From assembly GCA_013397845.1 (NCBI GenBank), contig VZTG01003728.1, positions 1,606,084 through 1,670,083 on the forward strand: a DNA stretch of 64,000 nt, in the 5' to 3' direction. This DNA comes from Melanocharis versteri. Taxonomy: Eukaryota; Chordata; Aves; Passeriformes; Melanocharitidae. The translations under genes were made by a program, and so were the position numbers. Every line of letters starts with the position of its first letter. Positions within the stretch are counted from its first letter, which is position 1. Below, one piece after another: positions 13,345-21,458 of the stretch. The notes beneath the pieces were generated by a model that had not been told where the DNA came from, ran no database searches, and worked only from the letters and a program-made list of their open reading frames with translations.

Positions 13345-13895
13345 AGATGATAGCTACCAAAGATCTTGGAGTCTTTGGGGGTCCTGGACTTGAAGCTAGC
13401 CAACACTATTCCAATTTAAAAAAGGGCATGAGGGAAGACCCAGGAAGACCTGTTAGTCTGAACTCAGTACCTGGAAAAACTATGGAGAAGATTACACTGG
13501 CTGCTGTTGAAAGGCACTTGAAGAATAATACAATTGTTAGGCAGAGTCAACACAGGTTCACAAAAGGAAAGTCCTGCTTAACTGATTTGATATCCTTCTA
13601 TAACAAGGTCACCTGCCTAGGGGGTGAAGGGGAGGAGGTGGATGTAGTTTTCCTGGATTTAGGAAGGATTCAGGATTCTTAATGGATTAAGTTTGGATTA
13701 AGGCTTCTGATACTGCCCCTCATGGCATCCTTCTGGACATGTTGCCCAACGTGTTCACAGTGTGCTGAGTGAAAACCTGGCTGGAGGGCAGAGCTCAGAG
13801 GGGGGCAGTGGCTGGGGCTGCATCTGGCTGGTGACCAGCCACCAGAGGTGTTCCTCAGGGTGCAATTCTTAACAACATGCTGTAGCTTTCAGTCA
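13345..13895 (+). mobile_element. CR1 LINE reverse-transcriptase fragment
   Basis: The + strand translates to PVSLNSVPGKTMEKI, SQHRFTKGKSCLTDLISFY and VDVVFLDLG, matching the CR1 ORF2 reverse transcriptase around the finger/palm blocks. The frame then breaks just before the catalytic region, though homologous DNA continues (GATACTGCCCCTCATGGCATC; GGTGTTCCTCAGGGT) to about 13.89 kb. It is a decayed internal fragment lacking both element ends. Confidence 0.88.
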
Positions 13896-13985
13896 GCCCT
13901 GAAGCGGCCAGGCAGTTGTACCAGATAATAGTTGTAGGTACCTTTCAAAAGAACTATCCTATCACCCTATCTAATCCTATCCCAT

Positions 13986-14093
13986 CCTATCCTATCCTAT
14001 CCTATCCTATCCTATCCTATCCTATCCTATCCTATCCTATCCTATCCTATCCTATCCTATCCTATCCTATCCTATCCTATCCTATCCTATCCT
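13986..14093 (+). repeat. CCTAT pentanucleotide microsatellite, 21 perfect copies
   Basis: Perfect CCTAT units run from 13986 to 14090, with a partial CCT after; degenerate units extend left to about 13957. It follows the CR1 fragment by about 60 bp. Because five is not a multiple of three and the unit lacks stops, an open frame runs through it on + (13916-14167); it is not a gene. Confidence 0.98.
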
Positions 14094-15020
14094 CAAAAGA
14101 TATTACAAGAGGCTGGACACAACAGAATTTGAATAAAAATTCACAAATAATGCAATTTTCCACATAGCGAAAAACTGCATTCGACATACTGAAACTAAAG
14201 CAATCTAGATTATTAATCAGGTGTCCTGTCAATAACTCTTTAACAAAATATATATTTGTTTGCCTGTTTTCTGCCCTTGGAATAATATAAATATTCACAT
14301 AAAGAAAAGATACATGAAAGCAGAATGCCGTGGTGGCATTTGTTGGTATAGCACAGAGAATTGATCCTGAATTGATCAATACAATTTGAGTGATTGCAAG
14401 ATCGCTCATTTATCAAGTTAATATCCTAATCTACACTTTGCCTTGCATTGGAAAACATATCGAAGTTGTTACTCACATCTGTGTGTCTGTGCAAAGGGAG
14501 AAGGGAAGGCTTAGTGCAACGTACAAAAGCAAAACATGATTTTTTTTTATTTTGATTGAATTTTCAGTATGAGCATACTAAAGGTTCAGAATAAACCGAG
14601 ATCAGCTGAGTATTTTTGCTGAGGTCAGTCCAGTGGAGAGCAGCGCAACAGCCAGCGGCTCCTGCACGGCCATGCGGCCCGAGAAGAGCCACGGTGCGCC
14701 CACCCGAGCGGGCCAGCAGTGCCAAAAGGACCAGGACATACAGGTGGCATCTCGGCGAGGTACGGGCAAGGCACCCGCGGTGTGCTCCCGATCGTGCCTC
14801 GCGCCGCGGGGCCCCGCAGCGGGCGAGCGCACGGAGACACAGCGGGGCTCCCAGCTCTGGGAGCGGCACTCCAGCTTCCACAGGCTTTCCACAACGGGAA
14901 CTACCCGTCTGGGTACCGCGGGAACTCCTTCTTCCCGGCTCGCTGCTTTTTCTTAATGGACTGACAAAGCTCTCCGCTCCGCACCGCGCGGCTTCCCGGC
15001 GGCAGCAGCACCCACGCCGC

Positions 15021-15399
15021 GCTGGCTCCGGGCGGGGTTTGGGAAAAGCAGCGCCCGCCCCGCGCTGGCTCCGGGCGGGTTTGGGGAAAGCAGCGCCCGC
15101 CCCGCGCTGGCTCCGGGCGGGTTTGGGGAAAGCAGCGCCCGCCCCGCGCTGGCTCCGGGCGGGTTTGGGGAAAGCAGCGCCCGCCCCGCGCTGGCTCCGG
15201 GCGGGTTTGGGGAAAGCAGCGCCCGCCCCGCGCTGGCTCCGGGCGGGTTTGGGGAAAGCAGCGCCCGCCCCGCGCTGGCTCCGGGCGGGTTTGGGGAAAG
15301 CAGCGCCCGCCCCGCGCTGGCTCCGGGCGGGTTTGGGGAAAGCAGCGCCCGCCCCGCGCTGGCTCCGGGCGGGTTTGGGGAAAGCAGCGCCCGCCCCGC
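15021..15399 (+). repeat. 42-bp GC-rich minisatellite, nine copies, inside the SMIM15 CpG island
   Basis: Units begin at 15021, 15064, 15106, 15148, 15190, 15232, 15274, 15316 and 15358. The first is 43 bp with a shifted G-run (GGGGTTTGGGAAAA against GGGTTTGGGGAAA); the other eight appear identical. Each unit carries GGGCGGG and the opposite-strand GC box CCCGCCCC, which are mutually complementary and could pair as a stem. The array stops at a single N (15400), so the true copy number is uncertain. Confidence 0.95.
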
Positions 15400-15400
15400 N
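15400..15400. other. Assembly gap (single N) at the end of the minisatellite
   Basis: One N directly follows the last 42-bp unit and precedes unique CpG-island sequence. This is typical of a contig join in a repeat rather than one ambiguous base, so sequence may be missing or collapsed here. Confidence 0.8.
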
Positions 15401-15734
15401 CGCCCGGCTGCCGCCAGCTCCGCACCCAAAGCTCTGCCGGGGCTCCCTCGCCTCCCCGGTGAAACCTGCAGAGATAAACCAACCGGGCTGGCTTTCCTTC
15501 ACTTCCAGGGAACCACAGACCGCACTCTTTTTCCGTTTAGCAATGTATTCTTGGTAGCATTTGCAGCTCTGTTGGATTAAATGCCTAATTATTCTATAAG
15601 CATTGAACTTTAACGTAGGGTCAATGCTTTGTATTACACTTTTACATACTATGCACTGGTTTTACCTTCTAGCAAAAAATGGTCTTGTCCTTTGATAGTG
15701 AACAATGACAACTTATATTAAAACGGTGCTTGGT

Positions 15735-15920
15735 ATCACAGAATCGTTAGGGCTGGAAGGGACCTCTGGGGATCGTCCAGTCCAACCCCACTGCCAAGGC
15801 AGGGTCACCTAGAGCAGGTGACACAGGAATTTGAGTATCTCCGGAGGGAGACTCCATGACCTCCCTGGGCAGCCTGTTCCAGTGCTCAGTGTAAAGTTCT
15901 TCCTCACGTGGAGGTGAAAC
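15735..15920 (-). mobile_element. CR1 LINE 3'-end fragment
   Basis: Read on + this is the reverse complement of a CR1 tail: ATCACAGAATCGTT, then GGGCTGGAAGGGACC, GTCCAACCCC and GGGCAGCCTGTTCCAGTG, ending near GTTCTTCCTCACG. It is a 5'-truncated copy, as is usual for CR1. It lies between the SMIM15 CpG island and the coding exon, so probably within intron 1. Confidence 0.9.
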
Positions 15921-16001
15921 TTTTTGTGTTTTGTTCTGATGTATGTGTGCTTTTATTTTTCTGAGTACTCAGAATATATTATTATTGTTACTATTCCACA
16001 G

Positions 16002-16640
16002 GATTTTTCCCAATAGGAAAGGAGAAAAGATGTTCGATATTAAGGCTTGGGCCGAGTACATTGTGGAGTGGGCTGCCAAGGACCCCTACGGCTTTCTCAC
16101 AACCGTGATCTTGGCTCTCACGCCGCTGTTTGTAATTAGTGCGGCGCTGTCATGGAAGCTTGCAAAAATGATTGAGGCCCGGGAACGAGAGCAAAAGAAG
16201 AAACAGAAACGCCAGGAGAACATTGCAAAAGCCAAACGAACAAAGAAGGATTAAATGGGCAAAAACGGCCTTCCTTGTGCAAAGAATCCTCTTTTAAAAT
16301 GAAATACTTGTACATTTTGTGTTGTAACCGTCCTTTGATACTTGATCCTGTTATTTCTTGAAGTATGAAATTTAATACTTCCAGTGTATTTTTCTTCCCG
16401 CTGATTTGTGTTAAAATTTGCCCAAGCGACACTTGTTAGAGTAATTAAATTTATTACTTGTATTCTAGTGCAGGTTGCTTTTCTAAATTTGCATGTGAAA
16501 TTAAAAAATTACCTTTGGGTGGCTCTGGAGGTAGATTTTTTTTTTCTCTTAGCTGAGATATGATTTAACAAGTGTCTTAAAACTGTCAAATTTAGGGGAA
16601 GATGTGAATAATAAACTGGATTATAGAAATGCAAGTTTTG
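16002..16640 (+). other. SMIM15: SMIM15 terminal exon: 5' leader end, coding sequence and 3' UTR
   Basis: A pyrimidine-rich tract ends in CCACAG at 15996-16001, giving a good acceptor 28 bases before the start codon. The coding sequence ends at 16254. In the 3' UTR an ATTAAA is at 16444-16449 and a canonical AATAAA at 16610-16615, so cleavage is likely near 16.63 kb. A longer transcript ending further downstream cannot be excluded. Confidence 0.65.
16030..16254 (+). CDS. SMIM15: Small integral membrane protein 15
   Basis: The frame encodes 74 residues plus stop, the usual length of vertebrate SMIM15, and the sequence is recognisable along its whole length (start MFDIKAWAEY, end AKAKRTKKD). 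A single hydrophobic segment at about residues 20-42 forms the membrane helix. It is followed by a highly charged Lys/Glu/Arg/Gln tail (about 43-74), probably helical. The molecular role of the family is not established; it is a small single-pass membrane protein. The ATG at 16030 is chosen because it begins the conserved protein and has A at -3. An in-frame ATG at 15943 lies before the probable splice acceptor and is intronic. The coding sequence is in one exon. The gene is convergent with NDUFAF2, as in human. The reading frame is intact. Confidence 0.96.
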   Translation: MFDIKAWAEYIVEWAAKDPYGFLTTVILALTPLFVISAALSWKLAKMIEAREREQKKKQKRQENIAKAKRTKKD

Positions 16641-18540
16641 GCATACCTTGAGCAGAGCTGTAGAGACAAGCTAGCTGTAGCATTAGATAGCAGACATGGC
16701 TGATTTCCTTTAAGGTCACTGCATATGGCTGTGTGTGCCCACAGTGGCTGCTGCGGTGTCTTTGATGGCGGTGTTTGTCTGCAGAAATAACCTACCTTAA
16801 GTTTTTCCTGTTTCCTGAACCACCAGCCATCAATAGCCTTTAACTTCAGCCCAAGTTCTAGGAAACTGATTGCTTGTTCTTACTAGCTTCATTTCTCTTA
16901 AGGCACTCATGGTCTATAAAATACAGTACTATGTGGTTTGGTCTTCCCGGACATTCACCTGAATGCTCCACCTGTAACTAATTTGTTTTTGCCTTCATAA
17001 ACTCTCTATGCCTCAAAGAATAGCCATAAATGGCGTGAGACCAAAGGCACAAGTGGTCTAGTGTTCCAAGTCCCAGAGACCTATAGCAGATGGCTGTGCA
17101 AGGATGATGCACAAGCTGGTGACAGTAGTTCTGCTTGCTAACCTGCCACCTTTAATCTAAGACCTGAGTTAAGCTGGGATTTTTGTTCTCATGGCCCTTG
17201 AAACTCTGCTGCCTTACAGGTTGCAAGATGTCGACATAGTCAAAAAAGTCAGGTTTGTGTTGTAAGTACATCAAAATTATTTAACCTTATTTCTAATTCA
17301 TCTCTTCTTAACAGAACTGATTAATTTTTCCAAACCTAATTTTTAATAAGTCTGGTGGCCTCTACATAGTCGAGTTCAGAAGAGCTTGTAGCAGTCGTTA
17401 AGATTTTACATTACGTGCATTTCTAAACAGCAGCATGGAGTTGTGCATTCTAGCAGCTACTCTTTGATCAGGTTTAAAAAAAAAAACTTAAAATAATACC
17501 ATTGTTCAAATGAAGAGATCTATAGAGCTGGCTGACACCAAGGGGGATCAGAAGTGGGGAGTCTAACTGAAATTACTTTAAGTAAATGTGAAGTTGATCC
17601 CCTTTCAATTTTGTTGGTGAAAGCAAGCATTATTAGAATATGACATTTGGGCATTTTACAAGTATGTGAAATTAAGTCTCCATGTTTTGTATGAAGTGTT
17701 GTCAAATATGTATGTGTTCGACCTTTGATACCTACAAAGCTTGAAACACAGGGAGGAGAACTGATGAGGGATACACTCCGTAAATAAATTTGATACTTTT
17801 TGAAAAAAAATTGTGTGGTCTCTAATTTTATTTGAAGCTCTCAAACATCATCTTTAAACAAATAATCTGCACATTTTATGTATCTAACTATGGCCAAAAT
17901 GATCTACTCATCTAGGGAAGTCCACGGATACACCAGGAATAAAAACTAGGTGGTTTTTTTAAATATTCATGACAGTCTCTCAACTGTCTCTCCCAGACCT
18001 AGTGTTACTTTCCAGCAGCTTTATCAAGGACTTCTAGCTTCTATTATAGCAGTTAGATGTAGTTTAACTGATTTTACCCTGTGCAAATTACTGTCTGCAA
18101 ATCAAACATTCAAATTTGTTGATTTTTTAAGTTACAAGAAGGTCTCCACGATGAGTACAGTGTGTAATCAGTGTAGTGTCATAGTGATTCCTGTTAATGA
18201 AATCAACTTTTCCATGTGCTTGCCAGCGGAAAGCATGCTGGCATTGCCAAGGGATTTATTCTGAAGACACATCTTGGCTGAAGTTTGGGAAAATGTAAGT
18301 GTACTGACTACAATTTTTACATCAAGAACAGTTTTAAAATTAAATTAGTCTTCAAGGAAAAAACTAATTTAGACTTTAAGAAAATTGAGATAGTCTTTTA
18401 ACTATGAATTCAAGACTAACTGATGAACAGCAACTGTCAAAACCAAGCTTAGTAACACATCCTGTTTTTCACTAAACCCAAACACTTTACAATACTTTGT
18501 CATGATTAAGCCTATTTCAATAGTTCTGCAAAAGTAACTG
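16641..18540. other. Spacer between the convergent SMIM15 and NDUFAF2 3' ends
   Basis: About 1.9 kb of AT-rich sequence without a recognisable gene. Further AATAAA-like signals on the + strand (for example near 17784) leave room for longer SMIM15 transcripts. Short open frames here, including one at 17950-18264, resemble nothing known and look like chance. Confidence 0.6.
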
Positions 18541-18558
18541 AAACGGCTTTAATATTAC

Positions 18559-18613
18559 TTTATTGCACTCTTGTATATAACAGCTGTGTACGTTGTCTGT
18601 TAAAATATTTATT
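18559..18613 (-). promoter_or_regulatory. NDUFAF2: NDUFAF2 polyadenylation signals
   Basis: On the minus strand AATAAA occurs at 18613-18608, about 30 nt after the stop codon, and again at 18564-18559, about 78 nt after it. Either could direct cleavage, giving a very short 3' UTR ending near 18.54-18.59 kb. Confidence 0.6.
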
Positions 18614-18641
18614 CATTAACAGCATCTGTCCATTAAATTGC

Positions 18642-18899
18642 TTATTTCTTTTGGCTATTACCATTGCCTGGTGGCATCCAGGTGCCTGGCTGGAAGGTAT
18701 TTGCAGTGCTCGTGGGGTCTTGTGAGGGCTCCTTCTTTCCATAGTAAGGGGCAGACGCGTGGCCTTTAACCTGAGTATGACTTGGCGCAGCAACAAGTCC
18801 TTCCTCATACTCCTTGGCCTGAAGCAGCTTATCCTTTTCAGATACATCCTTGACTTTCTGTTTCATTTCTTCTCTATAATTTGCATTCCTAAGAATCTC
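18642..18899 (-). CDS. NDUFAF2: NDUFAF2 terminal coding exon (C-terminal half)
   Basis: This is the last coding exon of the complex I assembly factor NDUFAF2 (mimitin, B17.2L), a mitochondrial protein related to the complex I subunit NDUFA12 that binds a late assembly intermediate. On the minus strand an acceptor (GTTCTTAG at 18907-18900) leads into 85 codons and a TAA at 18644-18642. The strongest match is the block KGHASAPYYGKKEPS followed by NTFQPGTWMP, close to the conserved C-terminus of vertebrate NDUFAF2. The stretch before it (EILRNANYREEMKQK) fits the lysine/glutamate-rich linker. The exon starts at a codon boundary and joins the exon at 31782-31822 in phase. The frame is open, with no sign of decay. 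Internal methionines make it look like a separate small frame, but it is an exon. Confidence 0.93.
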   Translation of the reverse strand, partial: EILRNANYREEMKQKVKDVSEKDKLLQAKEYEEGLVAAPSHTQVKGHASAPYYGKKEPSQDPTSTANTFQPGTWMPPGNGNSQKK

Positions 18900-19404
18900 C
18901 TAAGAACACAGTAGAAAGATAATTAGGTAAGTCATAAGCAAATGCAATACACAGTCTTGAAAAAAAACATTTTAAACAGTCATTGCTTTTATTAATTTTA
19001 TAACCCACATTTTCAGGTATCTAACTAAAATAAAATGTGGCAAAATTAGTTGGTTTTCCACAACTGCAAATTCAACCCTATTTTAGAAGGTTCTTAATGT
19101 CTGGATCATCTTGTTGAAGAAAAACTGCATTGTGGTGTCCACTTCACTATTCTATTGGAGCAAGAAGAAGAAATTAGGAAATTAAATACAGTCATCAACA
19201 AATGCAAAAATACGTCAAAAATAAGGCTACATTTTGCATTGTTTCCTATGTAGGAGTTGATACTTACCGCTATTTCTCATTTGCATCTCTTCCTGTAATT
19301 CACTGCGCCTGTGGTGTTAGATACCTGTGCCCAGTTTTGGGAGAAACAAATATGCAACCTTTGGGGTCTCGCTAGTGCAAGATTACAAAATAAATAACTA
19401 AAAT

Positions 19405-20190
19405 CACAAAATCACAGATTGGTCAGGTTGGAAGATGGTGCAGTGGGTCATCTGGTCCAATCTCATTCAACCTCCATGCTCCAACAGGGCCATCCCAGAG
19501 CACATGGCACAGGATTTTGTCCAGATGGTGCTTGATTATTTCCGGTGAGGGAAACTCAACCTCTCTGGTCAATCAGTGCTTGGTCAACCCCACAGTAAAG
19601 AAGTTCTTCCTCATGTCCAGGTGGAACTCCCTGTGCACCAGTTTATGCCCATTGCCTCTCATCCTATTGCTTGGCACCGAGCAGAGCCTGACTCCATCCT
19701 ATTGGCACCCTCCCATCAGATACTGATAGACATTAATCAAGTCCTCTCAGTCATCTCTTGGCTTTTCCTCAGTTGCCTCAGCTTTTCCTTGTAGGAGAGA
19801 TGCTCCAGTCCCCTCATCAACTTCATTGCCCTCTGCTGGATCTGCTCCAGGAGCTCCATGTCTCNGCACCACCAGTGACAGGTCTCCAAGTGTGCCACTG
19901 CTTACAAGCCTCTGGGTTCTGCCATTCAGCCAGTTCTCAATCCACCTCACTGTCCACTCATCCAGTCCACACCTCTTGAGTTTTTCTACAAGGATGTTGT
20001 GACAGACAGTGTCAAAAGCCTTGCTGTAGTTGAGGTTCCACTGCTCTCCCCTCCTCCATCCAGGTAGTTGTTGCAACATTGAAGTCATTCAAGTTGGTCA
20101 AGCATGATTTATCTGCAGTGAATCCATGCCGACTATTCCTGATCACCTTCCAGTCATCCATGTGGATAGAGATGGCCTCCAGAATGAAGA
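19405..20190 (-). mobile_element. CR1 LINE, composite: 3' UTR part plus reverse-transcriptase part
   Basis: The left part (about 19405-19864) is the reverse complement of a CR1 3' region, starting with the tail-like ATCACAAAATCACAG. The right part (19866-20190) encodes, on the minus strand, a CR1 reverse-transcriptase piece with YSKAFDTVCHNILVEKL and LDEWTVRWIENWLNGR. The segment normally lying between these parts is missing, and the junction is a single N at 19865. The copy is inactive: fragmentary and without a complete frame. Confidence 0.88.
19865..19865. other. Assembly gap (single N) inside a CR1 copy
   Basis: The N sits exactly where the CR1 3' region jumps to an upstream reverse-transcriptase segment. 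A contig join placed in the repeat would explain the missing intervening CR1 sequence. Confidence 0.7.
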
Positions 20191-20388
20191 AAAAAACTGA
20201 ATTCTTTTTTCCAGATTACAAGTATATGGAAGGGTTAAGGATAAACTATACCAGTACACTTCTCTGTGAGCAAAAGACCACGACATTATTTTAGGAATTT
20301 AGGTGTTAAAATACATGCGATATTGCCAAGAATTGATATTATGAACACCTAAGAATGCTTTAAAAGACAGTGTTTAAAGAAAACCTTA

Positions 20389-21458
20389 CGTAGTGGGTTG
20401 ACCATGGCTGGATGCCAGATGCCCACCAGAGCTTGTCACTCCCCTCCACAGCTAGGCAGAGGAGAGTAAACATAGTGAAGAGGTTAGAAGTTAAGGACTG
20501 TGAGAGATCACGCACCAAATACCGTCACAGGCAGAACAGACTTGGTCCTATTGCAGGATGATGAGAAGTAAAATAAGATCTTAAAATCACCTTCCCCCTA
20601 CCCCTCCCTCCTTCCCAGCTCTGTCTTCTCCCTCTAGCAAGTGCAGGGAGACAGGGAATGGGGGTTATGGTCAGTTCATCACACATTCCTGCCATTGCTC
20701 AGGGAGAGGAGTCCTTCCCCTATACCATCACAGGATCCTGCCCATGGGAGACAGTTCTCCATGAACTTCTCCAACCTGAGTCCATCTCATGAGCAACAGT
20801 CCTCCCCAAACTGCTCCAATGTAGGTCCCTTCCATGGGGTGCAGTCCTCCAGGCAGAGCCTGCTCCACTGTAGGTCCCCCACAGGGTCACGAGTCCTACC
20901 AGAAAACCTGCTCCAGTGTGGGCTCCTCTCTCCATGGGTCTGCAGGTCCCTGCCAGGACCGTGCTCCAGCACAGGCCTCCCAGAGGTTCACAGCCTCCTC
21001 TCAGGCATCCACCTGCTCTGGCCTGGGTCTCCTCCAGGGGCTGCAGGGGGATCTCTGCATCCCTGTGGATCTCCATGGGCTCAGGGCCACAGCTGCCTCA
21101 CCATGGGCTGCACCACGGGCTGCAGGGGAACCTCTGCTCTGGTGCCTGGAGCACCTCCTGTCCCTCCTTCTGCACTGACCTGGGTGTCTACAGGGCTCTT
21201 CCTCTCACATATTGTCACCCCGCTCTTCTCTGAGCACAATTACAACTCTGCAAAACTTTTTTAAAGTCTTCTTAAATATGTCATCAGAGAGGCGTTACCA
21301 CCATTTCTGATGGGCCTGGCCTTGACCAGAGGCACGTCCATGCTGGAACTGGGTGGGACTGTGTCTGCCAGACATGGAGGAAGCTTCAGGCAGCTTCTCA
21401 CAGAAGCCACTCCTGTAGCTGCCCCACTACCAAAACCCGGCCATACAAACCCAAGGTA
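20389..21458 (-). mobile_element. Solo LTR of an avian endogenous retrovirus, 1070 bp
   Basis: It is recognised as a common long avian LTR type: GTGGGTTGACCATGGCTGG near the left end, an internal run of about 25-bp degenerate units of the form CTCCAATGTAGGTCCCTTCC with repeated CTGCTCCA and CATGGGG words, and CAAACCCAAGGTA at the right end. It is flanked by perfect 5-bp direct repeats CCTTA at 20384-20388 and 21459-21463. The ends are mutated from TG..CA. Orientation follows the copy at the window's right edge. No internal retroviral genes are present, so it is a solo LTR. Open frames across it are artefacts. Confidence 0.88.

Larger units (their letters stand above)
14600..15560 (+). promoter_or_regulatory. 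SMIM15: CpG-island promoter and probable non-coding first exon of SMIM15
   Basis: This is the only strongly GC- and CpG-rich block in the window; it rises abruptly from AT-rich flanks and sits 0.5-1.4 kb upstream of the SMIM15 coding exon. No TATA box is evident, which fits a housekeeping CpG-island promoter. SMIM15 genes usually have a non-coding first exon. A possible donor is at 15458/15459 (CCCCG then GTGAAA), which would give an intron of about 543 bp to the acceptor at 16001. The exact start site cannot be read from sequence. Long open frames on both strands here are a by-product of GC richness and the internal tandem repeat. Confidence 0.75.

Noticed and set aside
13916..14167. 83-codon frame with repeated Ser-Tyr-Pro-Ile-Leu
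   Set aside because: It is the CCTAT microsatellite read in frame.
14564..15557. 312- and 313-codon open frames on both strands over the CpG island
   Set aside because: They are made largely of the 42-bp minisatellite, which has no stop in several frames because 42 is divisible by three. They cross an N and match no known protein.
15943..16029. In-frame upstream extension of SMIM15
   Set aside because: An acceptor at 16001 lies in this stretch, and the conserved protein starts at 16030; the extension resembles intron.
18560..18847. 95-codon minus-strand frame
   Set aside because: It is the wrong frame of the NDUFAF2 terminal exon running into the 3' UTR.
20641..21264. 207-codon frame rich in Ser, Pro, Leu and Gly
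   Set aside because: It lies wholly inside the solo LTR and translates its internal GC-rich tandem units.
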